64,000 bases of DNA from Mermis nigrescens (GCA_036768485.1 JAVLUZ010000143.1:2909633-2973632), one strand, 5' to 3'. Shown: positions 25,091 to 37,264, counted from the stretch's first letter. Numbers and translations: made by a program. The notes: a model not told the origin generated them from the letters alone.

Positions 25091-25631
25091 TCAAAACTTA
25101 GTGTCGCGAATATAAATCTTATTTACGTAACCGCCCTTGCCATCGGCGTCCTGATTAGGCCCGGGCGGTGCGTCGGTTAAGATTTCCAGCTGCCTGGAAT
25201 CGACCGAACCCCGTTGAGAAGATCCCATGGACGATCGAGGCACTTGAAACTTGACCACAGATGGAACAGAAGGAGTGGTGACGTCGACCACGCCGTTCTT
25301 GTGGTCGTACCAATGCTGAAAATGCTCTTGCTGTAGCTGCGGACTCTGTTTTTTCTGCGGGGTATCTTCCAGGGCGCCGGTTGACGAAAAAGTGCCACTT
25401 TTGTACTCGGACAACAAGTAGAGGGTCATCGTGATCAGGAAGAAGCAACCGGACACGGCCAAAGCCGTGTACAACGAACGAATATGATCTTTGCGCACGA
25501 AAATGACAGGCAACGAGTATTCGTCGTAAATTTCCGGCGCGTCCAATTTGGAGCCCATGCAAACGTATTTACCCGCGTCCGTGGTTTGCAGGTCTTCGAT
25601 TACTAACGTGCCATTGGTTCTTAGATTGATC
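25091..25631 (-). CDS. Ig-domain gene exon 3 (second Ig Cys, TM, tail, stop)
   Basis: Acceptor ATGCCAG precedes 25631. It reads RINLRTNGTLVIEDLQTTDA then GKYVCMGSK, a membrane-proximal stalk, the TM helix and the cytoplasmic tail, with TGA at 25093-25091. The exon is distinctly GC-richer than its surroundings. Confidence 0.88.
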
Positions 25632-28600
25632 CTGGCATAAAACTTTTATTTAAAAAACATTTTTAACTTATTGAAGCCGAGGTCAGATTTAGAGGACGGC
25701 GGGGGCCGCCCCCAATCGTCAAAAAATAGTTGGGCGCAATATAAAACAATGCGAATTTTTTCAAAATGATTCTAACCATCTTTTTATCGTGATTTTTCGA
25801 ATTTTTTCAGCGCATCGCGCCGGTTAGTACGCGTGTCATGAATGACATTTATTGACTTTTTTGGCGGCGCTCTAAAAATCTTATTTTTTTGTCAAAAGAG
25901 TAGTTTAATTACATATCCAGGATTTTTTACCGCTACTACTTGTGGCGTCCGAATTTTCGATCATTTAGGGACTTCATTCACTAATTTTAGTTAAATGCAT
26001 GTTAGGTATCTTACCTACTTCAAATATACAATAGACAGCAACAGACCATCAGAATCACACCTGGGAGGGGAGGCTTGGGGGGTAGGCACCATAGGTGGGC
26101 AGCACCAAAATTCTGGGGGGAAGGGGGTGAAAAAATTTTAAAGGTCAAAAAATGGTCTTAAAAGTGGTCGTATGGCAAAAAACACCATTTTTCGACGTTT
26201 CTCATCAAGCTCTATCCAATGGCATCAAAAAATTGCTAAAAAAGCAAAAAAAATTTTTCTGGGGGGGGGGGTATTTTGATTTCTGGGGGGGATATTTCAA
26301 CTTCTGGGGGGTGTATACCCCCAAACCCCCCACGCCCATGTGTGGTAGGCACCCCCGCCCCCGAGAAACCAAACCCCCATAATTGAATTTTTGAATTTTT
26401 TTTGTTTTTTTCCATAATTTTTTAATGTCAATGGATAGTGCTTGATGAGAAACGTTGAAAAAATGGTGTTTTTTCGACATACCACCATTTTTGAGGCCAT
26501 TTTTTGACCTTCGAAAAATCTTGCACCCCCAGAATTATGGCGCTGCCCACCTTATGGTCAGGAGGATGCGTAAATGTACTTACCTACTAATCTTTTGAGT
26601 TTCCTATGCGCTTGTGTTAGATGTTTAACAACAATAGAAATAATAGATATCGTTAGTGTTGAGAATTGCCCTAAGGACTGATGGGTACATAAAACTACGA
26701 GAAAAAAATTAGAGTTCAAAAAGGAACGAAATTAAATATGCGCAGTATGGCCGCTCGGGGGTGGTCAATCAAAGAACTTTTCTGAGATGAACTGGCCTCA
26801 AAAAATTTTATAAATTCTAAATCTCATTACACGGATTTTGAATAAGTTATTCCTATCTTGTCTAATAAATTTTGGTACATCTGTCAGATGAAAGAGAAAT
26901 AGAAGATAAGCAATCCAATTAAAAAGTGACGTTTTACCTGCTGTCGTTAAATGGGCTGGATACTGAGCCAACTACCGTCGTTTGAGGCCCGACCCATAAC
27001 AACGAACGACTTCCGGCTGAACGAAAAAATGCAATAAACATTCTTGTTGTCATGAAATTGCTCTGGTAAAACGTTACGTAAGCATTTTGTTCTAATCATT
27101 AACTAATTTAGTTTTAGTTCATGAAATAGGTCATGCATGTGCGCGAAAAGATGCTCACATAACAAGCTTAATACGATCAGATTTAAGGAGAAAAAGCTGT
27201 TTCCCTAAAACTTAAACTACAAAAAAATATCTGTGATATCAGTGAAATACTCTGAATAAGGATATTGCTCGAGCCAAAATACGATTTTCATTAGATGAAG
27301 AGATCCCTCATTACTTATTAATGGAAGAAAATTGAAGAATCGCGGAATATTCCACATAGCTGCTTGTTGCCCAGGAATGCACCTTTATAAACAAATTAAA
27401 GGTCAGGTCAGGCAGGACCAACCATAGGCGTGAGGGGTTGAGGGGTTCAGACCATAGATTCCTCCGATAATCCGGTGGAGCCCCCAAAAATCGATAGACC
27501 CTCAGAATTAAATTTCTGGTATGTTTTTTGGAATTATTGCCAGTTTTACGCAACCTAGACCCCAAGAATTTGGCTGCTGCCTATGTCAGGCGGAACTCAG
27601 AACGGGTAATCATGACAAACAACTGTGTTTAAAAGTTTTATACCTGAAAATGACATGAAAAGAAGAAAAAATCAAGTGTGACGCGCAATTTCCCATTATA
27701 TCGTAGAAAACTTTCTATTTTATCCAGTTTCAGATCTAATTCCCTCATTTTTCGAAAAATTATTCCTTTTAAAAAATCAATAAATCAATCAGTCTCGTAG
27801 TAGAAAAAGTACGAGTATCTCACTAATAACTAAGTTTCGCGGTTTCCAACAAAAAATCGATCTTGACTATATTTTGCTGAACTTTTCTGTAAAGTTCTAA
27901 TATTTTATCGACTAGAAAGAAAGAACATCGCCAGGAAAGCCAGAAAATGATGTGTTTGTCGTGTATCCATCGTTTTTGAGCCCAAAAAGGCACCTCAGAA
28001 AGCTTTTTTGGTTTCACCCATGAATTTCCATGCTGTGCACGTATGCCGAGGACTTTGTAATCTACTTTTTAATAAAAATAATAGCAAAAATTAGTCGAAA
28101 AATCAGAAGATTTAGATACTGTTCGTAGAAATCACTGATTTGATGACGTATGCATGAGCTATGCATGTCTAACTTTATTCAAAATCGCTTTGGTTATGAC
28201 CAGACATTGAGGACTTGAAAGTCTAAACCCCTTCAAAATGGAAAAATGGGAATTTCTGCGGGAAATAAGACAAAATGAAGGCCACAATTTGATGAAAATC
28301 AAAATCTTTTCACATTGGAATCATCAGAAAATGTTGATTAACATAGTTTTCACGCAATTTAAGCATTTATACCAGTTTTTGAGGCCAGTTTGGGTCAAAG
28401 AAGCTCTCAGACTGACCCCTAGACCGTCTTATTCCTGAGACCATCCAAGTTGCGCATCTATGGTTCAAGCACGTAGCTGTGGGCGGATAGGAGGAACCGA
28501 TTAGTCCCTCAAAATTTTGGAAGCAGGAGTATTATTTTACGAGGGTCTAAATTCTTAAAGCGCATTTGAAATATCGCCTGAATAGATTTTAGAACACAAT

Positions 28601-29234
28601 TGAGCTTATAATCCCTAAATGTTTTAGCGCTTCGCGTCAGATTTATTGTTTTTGCATAACTTTTGTCCTTCAAAGAGCTCAAGTTTCATTGTGACATCGT
28701 GAATAAGTCGAAATCCTTAGGAACTCCGTGCAGATATATTCATTTTCTGGATTGTTGTTTTTTGCAATGTACCAGAATTCAGTGCAAAACAACTTAAACG
28801 ATTTTTCGGCAGTCAAGCTTGGATGCAATGTTTGGAAATCATTTTTGTGACTATTATATACATGCTTTTCGAATATGATTGAAATCAAGATAAATTATTG
28901 AAATTTTTAAGAAGTTTCATCGTCAATGTGTAGAGCTTGCTGAGAAACGCTCAAAAACACCAGCGGTTGTTGAGATATTCGACTTCAGACTTTTAGTCCC
29001 CCGAATTTATAAGGACAGCTACGTGCCTGCTATGGTTGTGCGCTTTAACGAGGAGCTGTTCGTTGTTATTCTTGTCTTAAATTAATGTTTAAATTAAAAA
29101 ATACCGTGACGACAGGGCAATTCGGCTGTTTCGCCTTGGAATTTTAGAATAACCGTCGTCTCGTCGCCGTAAATCGAGAAAATCTGGAGGAATAACCCCA
29201 GCAATAAAACGATTACACCTCGCGATCCCGTCAT
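25091..29234 (-). CDS. Single-Ig-domain type I membrane protein, complete 249 residues
   Basis: Three exons (29105-29234, 26938-27016, 25091-25631) join in phase (130+79+541=750 nt). Residues 1-23 are a signal peptide (VIVLLLGLFLQIFS core). An Ig domain follows with Cys41, Trp51 and the DAGKYVC motif ending at Cys94, so the disulphide would be Cys41-Cys94. Asn67 (NDS) and Asn76 (NGT) are possible glycosylation sites. A transmembrane helix spans about 123-143 (ALAVSGCFFLITMTLYLL). The roughly 106-residue cytoplasmic tail is rich in Ser, Pro and Gln and ends in RDTKF. An in-frame TAA lies just upstream of the ATG. The layout suggests a cell-surface recognition or adhesion protein; I do not recognise the family and assign no function. 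A secreted or longer isoform cannot be excluded. Confidence 0.87.
25678..25935 (+). mobile_element. Partial family B element in Ig-gene intron 2
   Basis: GAGGACGGCGGGGGCCGCCC start, AATAGTTGGGCGCAAT, and CAGCGCATCGCGCCGG. Only 45 bases upstream of the exon 3 acceptor. Confidence 0.55.
26060..26560. mobile_element. Inverted pair of family E elements
   Basis: 26060-26345 direct and 26345-26560 inverted. The two form a near-palindrome with a GGGGGG...CCCCCC centre, in intron 2 of the Ig gene. Confidence 0.65.
26938..27016 (-). CDS. Ig-domain gene exon 2
   Basis: It lies between TCGTTCAG and GCAG|GTAAAA. It encodes the strand with the invariant Trp (SRSLLWVGPQTTVV) through FNDS. Phases 1 and 2 match the neighbouring exons. 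Confidence 0.85.
27423..27588. mobile_element. Family H copy
   Basis: ATAGGCGTGAGGGGTTGAGG start, CCCAAAAATCGATAGACCC block, GGCTGCTGCCTATG end. In intron 1 of the Ig gene. Confidence 0.5.
28466..29029 (+). mobile_element. Family C hAT-like element with perfect 8-bp TSD
   Basis: Termini CAAGCACGTAGCTGT and ACAGCTACGTGCCTG are inverted repeats with one mismatch, flanked by CTATGGTT on both sides (28458-28465 and 29030-29037). The interior has AGCGCTTCGCGTCAGA and no coding capacity. In intron 1 of the Ig gene, 75 bases from exon 1's donor. Confidence 0.88.
29105..29234 (-). CDS. Ig-domain gene exon 1 (signal peptide, first Ig Cys)
   Basis: ATG at 29234, donor CACG|GTATTT, phase 1. It encodes the signal peptide and ETTVILKFQGETAELPCRH, the first Ig strands including Cys41. 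Confidence 0.85.
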
Positions 29235-31361
29235 CTCTTAGCAAGCGCTCAAAAACGATAAAGTAATATCTGACACTACACGCATGAATATAATTTTGCG
29301 AACTTTGCGAGTATATTTATAACTAACTAAAGTTCTCATCTGCATACATTTTTAAATGAAGAAAAGCAAGTTTTTCCGCAACGTCATTTAACAAGTATTT
29401 TACGGGCGAAATACGACATTGAAAGCACGCGTCGGTCGAATGCGCAAAACCAGTTTTGTACATAAAATGCTTCTAAATACAGGCTTAAGAATATAATCAG
29501 TTTGCATTGGTGTACTGGTGAATAGTTTTGTATGAATACAGCCAGTCACGTGTTTAAAAAACTGAAATGATTATTAGGCAGTGCAACAGATACGATGGTG
29601 ATTAAGCGCGGTTTAAAGAGCTGTCAAGGATGGTCGCCCATCTCTGGAAACCAAAACGATCAGCGAATATAAAGTACGAGCGAATATCGGTTATCCTTAT
29701 GCCTTGACTTGCGAATTTTCCGTGCTTCGTGCCGTGTGTAAGAAAAATTAGAATCAGGTCCATATCAAAGGGGCGTCCCCCAAAATGCCAAATTTTGTCT
29801 TTCCATAAAGGTCCCGAAAAAAATGAAAAATTTTCAAAAGCACTGTTGACCGTTAAAGTAAATTTTCAGTGTATTGTTCGAAAATTTTTTCAGCATTACA
29901 TAGAAATCAACGTATGGTTCTCGAGATATGTGACATCAAAATTTTCGCATTCCTTCCTCGAAATTGAATAAAATCCTAGACGCAGGTTGATTGGAATTTC
30001 TCATTTGAAAAAGCTTAAGTGTAAAACAGAATTGACTAATTTTTTACAGATTATTTATATTTGATTTTTAATTTTTATGTTATGGATTTTAGAAAAATTT
30101 TGCTTGCCGAAAATGATTTTATATGGAAAACAATGAGATGCTCAGAGCTGTTGATGGTTATTTCGGAATTCTTAACATTTCAAAACTTTCTGCATTCCTG
30201 ATTTAAAATGTAAATGGAGGTCAGTGGACGACCAATTGCATTAGCAGACCCTCGATCTGAAATTCCATGCTTTCGTCGCACAAACTCAGTTTAAAAATTC
30301 AAACAGTTATCTAGTTTGATATCTGAGGTTAAAACGAATTTGGAGTACGCAGCTGGATGTTATTTCTTGGTACATGCGTAGGTGCGTAGTAAACAAGATG
30401 TGGTTGTCGCCAGAAGAGTGAATCCTCCAGTTGGAAAACATTTATTCACACGCAAGGAATTACTGGGATTGAATAATGAAAACTCGTTATATACTTTTTA
30501 GCATGTGTACTACGTCATCGAAATAAAAACATAAATATTAACGAATGACGTTTGCATCTCCAAAAAATGACCCGATTAACTTCGGACAAATAAATCACCG
30601 TCGTTTAGTTTTGTCACGTCAACTCTTGCCAAGTAAGGGATAGGTTGCACATTTTGGCATGTATAGAGAATTGGGAAGGGTTTAGATCCCTAGAATCCAA
30701 AATATCGCACAAAAAAACGCTAGACCACCATAGTTGAATTTCTGACATCTTTTATTGCGATTTTTGCGCGATCCAAACTCTCCCCAGAATTCGTTTGCTG
30801 TCCATGCATGGTCGATCGCCTTCGTGCTAATGGGGTCTAAAACTTGCCAACAGCGTTTTTTAGCATGACTTTCATTAGCACTAGATACTAATAAAAAATT
30901 TTTCTATTAGCTGGGATGCGCTATTTTTTACATCTATAATAACTATGATGTCCGTACTGCAAGTTCTTCGCTTTTTAATATGCTCGTAGCTGTTTGAGAA
31001 TGCCATGGTATTCTGCGGATCAATATTTATGATCAATGTTTTTGCTAGATATAAATAAATCAAGAAATTCATGCTACGTCACAATTATTAACTTCCTAAT
31101 GCTCAATAAATTCAGAAAGTTTGTGTCTATTACAACTAAAGAAATGATAATCGTTTACCATAATTTAATCTGACAATAGACGCCATTGCGCTGTTTAATT
31201 TAATAATCAATAAACATGTAGATGCTAATTTCGTTTTCAAACAAGAGAAAAAAGTGCAAAATTGTCAACAAATAATTGTTTTTTTTGCCAGAAATCGTCA
31301 AGCAAATAGTCGAGATGAACGTTTAGATTGCACAAAGAAGATTGATTTTGAAGTGTTTAAG

Positions 31362-31610
31362 GCCCGAATGACAGAACGTGGGTTAAACGTAACGTTAGGT
31401 TAAACTCGAGTAAAATCCAGCTAAAACCTCGGGTTAAATTCCTTTTGGTATGACAGAAAGCGGGTTAACTTTAACCTTGGATTAAGCCGGGTAACATCTC
31501 GGGTTAAATATCGGGATGACAGAAAGCGGGTTAAACCAACGGTGGGTTAAAAATGGCCGATTTAACCGGAGATTTTTAACACTGCTCCTAGCAGGGTTAA
31601 ATCTCGCGTT
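31362..31610. repeat. ATGACAGAAAGCGGGTTAA repeat block
   Basis: The 19-bp motif occurs three times (near 31370, 31460 and 31522) among many GGGTTAAA/TTTAACC words. GGCCCGAATGACAGAA at the left edge may be a TIR; a matching right end was not found. Confidence 0.5.
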
Positions 31611-32387
31611 GTCTATCATATCGCATTACTGGCCATACATGTTTTGATTCTGCTGAGCTCAAAAATTAATCAGAGCTGTTTCAAATTTAGAGCAAATATA
31701 GAAACCAGTGCCTACGCTATTGGTCAAAACAATTTTAAAAGCTCGAATTGTTTCGACCATAGTTACAAAAGGCGATAACATCGATTTGATGCTGATTCAG
31801 ATTGAGGAACTTCTTATTTTATTTCCAATTATTTTCTTCCTTTTACGTCTTTACTAATTATATTTATTACTTTGACCGATTTTTATTTTCTCATTTTCAT
31901 CGCATACGCCATGGTTGACGAATCAGTTTTACTGCATATTACATAACATGGCCATTGAACAATTCGCTATAGCAGTTCCTGTATCATTTCAGCACATCAA
32001 ATGAAGATTTAAAAATGTTACTATAAACAGATTTCTGGGTATCTACACAGTAATCTGAGGGCGGTTTTTCAGCTTCTGCGAGGGTTGTAAGTAAACCCCA
32101 ACTCCCCCACGCCAACGTGTGGTTTCCTCCACTTTACTTTTTTGAATCCAAATAGGCACTTGAGAAAAATTTTTTGTTTTAAACCCCCAGAATTCCTATG
32201 CCGTGCATGGATAGTCCGAGATGCCCACGTTCGTGTATTTCAGACCCTTTGGGCACGAATATGCGGATTAATATAAATATAATTACATAAAAAATAATGT
32301 TTTCAGTTGATTCGTGCGTTATGTACAGACGAGTATGCCAAAATATATCCAGTACTAATTTTTTTTAATGATACAGCTTAAGCCTCG

Positions 32388-32660
32388 TTATGAAATGCAA
32401 ACCAGCACTTCTTTTAATCTTAATAAGCCTACCTCTTTGCCAAACTGACCACGGAGCTTTACATGAATATCCTGCGACAAATTTTGCACTTTTTTGTCGA
32501 TGCGGCCGCGACAAGTTTTTCTTAGTAATCTGTAATAGGGCACAACAAGCGTCACGCCGCCAGTTGCTTGTTGTTTTGCGGCGGCGTTTATTTGATGGGA
32601 TTTTGAAAAAGCAGGCCGTCGCTCGACTGAAACCATGGCACAAATCTTTTAGCACTTATC
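32388..32660. other. GC-richer patch open on both strands, unrecognised
   Basis: Open on the plus strand (97 codons from 32390) and in two minus frames (82 and 96 codons). The minus frame from 32636 reads QATGGVTLVVPYYRLLRKTC and later KVQNLSQDIHVKLRGQFGKE. No family recognised; no splice context or promoter evident. Confidence 0.25.
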
Positions 32661-34258
32661 GATTTGCAATTACAAGCACCTAAATGACGTGATTAAATAT
32701 AAAGGTTTATTTTCCTTTCGTCATTTGGTTTAGAAAAAAATGGACACACTAATTTAAAAAACGAAAGTAATACGAATGGGTAGCAACGACCATAGATGCA
32801 CAACATGACCGGTTTAAGTGATCAGCCGGTTTAGGGGATCTACGTAAGCTTTTTTGAGCGAAAATGATTGCAAAAACGGTTACAAATGGTAAAACAGCGT
32901 AGAAACATGCAGTTTCTGGTCAATTCCATGCAATTTTGAAGAAAATTTTCGATTTTCATCCATCTTTGACTCTCATTTTGCCTAATTTTCTGACAAAATT
33001 TCACATTTTTCTATTCTGGGTTATAGATCCTATGCCCCTCATGTGCGTGTCTGGTCTAAAAACCCTTAAATCATGTGCACGTCTAGTAACGATCAACCAC
33101 TGGGTGCTCAGCTTGGCCGATCTGGAGAATCAAACTAGATTGTGGCTTCAGGGAGGGCTTTATTAGGCTTATGTGGGTATCCTGAAAATTAGACACAATC
33201 AAAGACGTGCAAAATGTCTCAATCACAAATTCTGATCAATCTCAAACACTTTTGGTGAACGTGCATGATAGCGACTTTGACTTTTACGTATTTGTCAGTT
33301 GGCCACAAGTCGCAAGGCTCTAGTATAATTATTCGATGAAAAGTCATACAAAGTGGTCTTTAAGAAAAATTATCATAAGAGACTAGTCTTGAATTCGTCA
33401 ATATTATTTTTTATTTAGTTTAGTAATTTTTCGTAATTTTTGACTCATATCTTAGTCAGATTACGTCGTTAATAATCATACGTTTATTCCTTATCTCGTT
33501 CTAAGAGTCAAAATTCTGGAGTTTGGGGATCCAAAAATATCCAAAGGTGCAAAGATACCTACCATTAAAAAACAAAGATAAAAAGATAAAAACAAAGATA
33601 CCTACCAAAAGTAAGGATAGCTACCATAAAGCAAAGATACCTACTAAAGCTTTACATTAAAACGTTGTGGAAAGACAAAAAATGATTAAAAACGGAACTC
33701 TGCGGGGTCTGCTGGGGGGCGGGGGTAAGAATCTTGTATTACATTTTACATACATTGGTATTACTTATTGAAGCTTAATCAGAAGCTACTGTAATTCTGT
33801 CGTTGGTTAGTAAGGGATACAAGATCAATATCATTCAGGGACGGATTTTAGGGGGCCGCCCCCATTGGCCAACAATATTTGGCGAGATAAAGAATGGATA
33901 TGCAATTTGCAATGATTTTTGGCCGTCAGTGACTATAATTTCTCAGATTTTTACGGCGCTACGCGCCGGATGATACGCATTAATGACATTAATTTACTTT
34001 CTTGGCGACCTGGAAGCACGCGTTTTTTGTATTCGGCAAAGATTTTTCCCGATGAACAAAGACTTTTAAGGACCGTCTTTGTACATGTACAAAGATTTTT
34101 GGGAAGACAAAAACTGCAAAAAAGGTCTGAAATTCGCAAAAATTTTCGGCGCTCCGCGCCGAAATGAGAAATTGTGTGTCCTATATATCTTTATAATAGC
34201 AGAAATCGCATTTCGAAAGTAAAAACGTCAAATTTTTCGGCGCTTTTCGCCGTTTTAA

Positions 34259-36093
34259 GGCTCTTGCTATACTTCGCCGCACGGCGCCGCGTGGCGCCGC
34301 GTGGCGAAGTAGCTGCTATACTTCCAACGCGGCGCCACGCGGTCCGCGCGGCGCCACGTGGCGCCGCGTGACATGGGTTGCTGCTATACTTCCAGGCGGC
34401 GCCGCGCGGCAGAAAAAAATTTATTGATGTTGTAAGTGCAGTAAAACAGCAAAAAAGTAAAACATGTGTAAACTGTATACTGTATTCTGTGTCAAGAAAA
34501 CAAGTGAAAAGGGTATAGGTCAACGATTGTGCACATTAAAAACTACTCATTTTCGGTTTCAGCATCATGATAACAAGTTTTGAAAGGCATAGAGACTAGT
34601 GATGTAAAAGATCATCTGGATCTGATCTTTTTATCCAGATTCAGATCCAGATCTAGATAATCTAGAATCTGGATCTGGTTATTTTCTGATCTGGTTATCT
34701 GATCTGGATCTGTATCTGCCAGAAATTCAGAACCTGATCTTTATCTGGATCTGGATCTGTTTAGTCAAGTTATATCTGGTTAAACAGATCAGGAAGTTAT
34801 TTTTCAGCGATGGTATCCTTTCTGTTTTACGATTTCATGTGGGTAGGTTAGCCTTACATGCACGTGGGGGGGCGTCTGCTGGAGGTTTTGACCTTTGACC
34901 CCCAGTTCCGTGCTACTCCCCCCTTCAGAATGGCCAAAAAGTGCCGCTGACCCCCATAATTTTTTGGTTTTAGAAAAATATTTTAAAGCTCTGCAGAAAA
35001 GTAACTTAAGTGATAAAAATGTATTAAAGGTTGTTTTTTGACATAAATAATCATCAGAATTGACCTTTGAGAGACTTTTTTGCCTAAAAATGGGAAAATT
35101 TTGAATTTTTTTGTCGTCTTTAGGACGTCGGAACAGATTGAAAGACACCAATTAAAAAAATATTACCTTGTTTAAAATTAACCAACATTTTATTTAAATT
35201 TGAATTATTTGTTGATTAAAATTGTTGTTGATGTCTGTGAGACAGAAAGGAACTTTCAAATAGTACGATAAGTATTCATGAGTGATTATAATTTTAGCAG
35301 CAATGTTTAAAAAAATTGCATTCGTAATTTGGATTAATGTCGTTTTTGTAAAAAGCAGACTACACTGTCTTTTGGTTGACTCAAAAGTCTAAACTTGTGA
35401 GCTTTTACTTTTTAGACAATTTTTACTGATATCATTTTTATGTAAAAGCTCTAAAATGCAAATTTTCCTCGGCTCTGCCCCAGACCCCTCTGGGGGCTGT
35501 TATATTAGTCCCGCCAGCCGAGACCCCCCAATCAATCTGGGCTTGGGCGCTTTACGCCTTCCTTTTTAGCAATACAAATTGCTGCACAAAAAATATATTT
35601 TTATCTGGATCTGGATCTGTATCTGGATCTTTTTAAATTTTGATCTGGCAAAACGATCTGAATCTGGATCTGGTTATTTTCTGATCTGGTTATCTGATCT
35701 GGATCTGGATCTGCCAGAAAATCTGAACCGTATCTTTATCTGGATCTGGATCTGGGTAAAAATCTGGATCTTTTACATCACTAATAGAGACACACTTTTT
35801 GCACACAGACATCTTAAAAATCGATTAAATATTCAATTTTCACGCTTTCACGTATGCATAAACATCAGTACATCATAAAAAATGCTAAAATCAAGCTTTC
35901 CCTCATAAATAAATGATAAATATAGGCCGCCGCGTCCCACCGCGTGGCAAAAGTTTGAACAGTGTTCAAACTTCAATTTATCTGCCACGCGGCGTTGCGG
36001 GCGCGCGGTGCCACGCGGCGCCGCGTTTGGAAGTATAGCAGCACATTTTGTCAACGCGGCGATGCGCCGCGCGGCGAGAAGTATAGCAGGGCC
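34259..36093. mobile_element. GC-rich TIR element, third level of the nest
   Basis: Ends GGCTCTTGCTATACTTCGCC and GAGAAGTATAGCAGGGCC are inverted repeats. The next 150 bases at each end are built of GGCGCCGCGTGGCG-like words and further GCTATACTTCC copies. TTTAA flanks both sides, so a 5-bp duplication is likely, with an ambiguous edge. Its GC content is far above its surroundings. Confidence 0.75.
34597..35783. mobile_element. TAGTGATGTAAAAGATC hAT-like element, innermost level
   Basis: Ends TAGTGATGTAAAAGATC and GATCTTTTACATCACTA are perfect 17-bp inverted repeats, flanked by ATAGAGAC on both sides (34589-34596, 35784-35791). Next to each end is an array of ATCTGGATCTG-type hexamers (34610-34800 and 35600-35770). 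The core has no open frame of note. Confidence 0.9.
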
Positions 36094-36811
36094 TTTAAGA
36101 CGATTCTTAATCATTTTTGCCATAGTAAACCCAGAAACTAGCTAAAGTACACTACCAAAGGTCGAACAACTCTGTTTTTACCAAACTAAAGTCCCTACCG
36201 TACTATATCATAGTACCCAAAAATTTGTGTGTACAAAATGTACAAAGACTTTAAGAGACCATCTTTGTACATGTACAAAGGGACCTTGTACAAAAAAAAC
36301 ACTGCCTGGGAGCCATTTTCTGTTCATGTAGGTTTCAAAACAATTTTAACAGCAGAAACAGCTATTGTTGCATTGTTTTCTTCAATTTTAAATTAAAAAT
36401 TTCGATGTTTCGCATCAAATGCTATAAATACAGGAAATCAAGCAGTAAATTATGCTTCTAGACGTCTATCCGCCTTAATTTAACAAATTTTCCGGCGCGT
36501 CGCGCCAGGTTTTTGTTAAAGTCAAAGACATTTAATGGTTTTTCGCACAAAATCGTCTAAAATTTTAAAATTTTAAGGAAAATATTGCGCCAAAAGTGAT
36601 TTTATGTAAAAGTATACAATGTAAAACACCGAAAAAACGCTATTTCTCGCGTTAAGAGCAAACTTTTGGACCTATTCTGGACTGTTTTTGGAAAAGTTGG
36701 GATACCGCCACCCCCTTAGAAAATCCTAGATCCGCCACTGATATCATCGTTACAATCTAACGGATGAGGTTGACAAACACGTGAAGTCATTAAAGATTCA
36801 CTTAGGAGACT

Positions 36812-37225
36812 CGCGCACGTAGCTGTGGGGGATAGGGGGAATAGTCCCCCATAATTGTGAAAGTACGAGTAATTGACCCCAAAGGAAAAAACTGAAAATT
36901 ATCGAAGCATATTTGAAAGACCGCCAGAATAGATTTCAACTTTTGAAGCTAATAGACCCAAAATTTTCGGGCGCTTCGCGCTGAATTCATCGTTTTTGCA
37001 TAACATTAGTCTTCCAAACAGCCCAAAATTGTGTAAGCATGGTGAATATGTATATAACAATTTTCTGACGCTCCTTGTAGAATCATTTATTTTCCATATA
37101 ATTTTTTTGCGATAAACCAGAATTGAGTATAAATCAAGCGGAATAGTTTTTCGGCAGGGTCAAGCTATGGATATAATACTGAGATAATAGAAAGTCATCA
37201 ATATGATAAAGAAGATTTTAAAAAA

Positions 37226-37264
<39 letters not shown>

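Larger units (their letters stand above)
29235..33835. other. Intergenic: Ig-gene upstream region and mostly unique AT-rich DNA
   Basis: The Ig gene's 5' UTR and promoter must start here. Features seen are a family H copy (30657-30814), a GGGTTAA-rich repeat (31362-31610) and an unexplained GC-richer patch (32388-32660). The rest shows nothing I can name. Confidence 0.5.
34017..36304 (+). mobile_element. Family A hAT-like MITE, second level of the nest
   Basis: Termini CACGCGTTTTTTGTATTCGG and ACAAAAAAAACACTG, flanked by CCTGGAAG (34009-34016) and CCTGGGAG (36305-36312). Split by the GC-rich element inserted in its CCGTTTTAAGACG segment. Confidence 0.85.
33836..36740 (+). mobile_element. Family B hAT-like element, outermost of a four-level nest
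   Basis: Termini CAGGGACGGATTTTAGGG and CCTAGATCCGCCACTG, flanked by ATATCATT (33828-33835) and ATATCATC (36741-36748), 7/8. Its own sequence is 33836-34016 plus 36305-36740; the rest is inserted DNA. Confidence 0.85.

Noticed and set aside
25155..25562. Two further minus-strand frames over the Ig-gene exon 3
   Set aside because: They are shadows of the GC-rich coding exon; only the main frame continues the Ig domain in phase with exons 1 and 2.
34191..34523. Arg/Ala/Gly-rich frames near 34191-34523 and 35848-36123
   Set aside because: They translate the GC-rich GGCGCC-word arrays of the nested TIR element.
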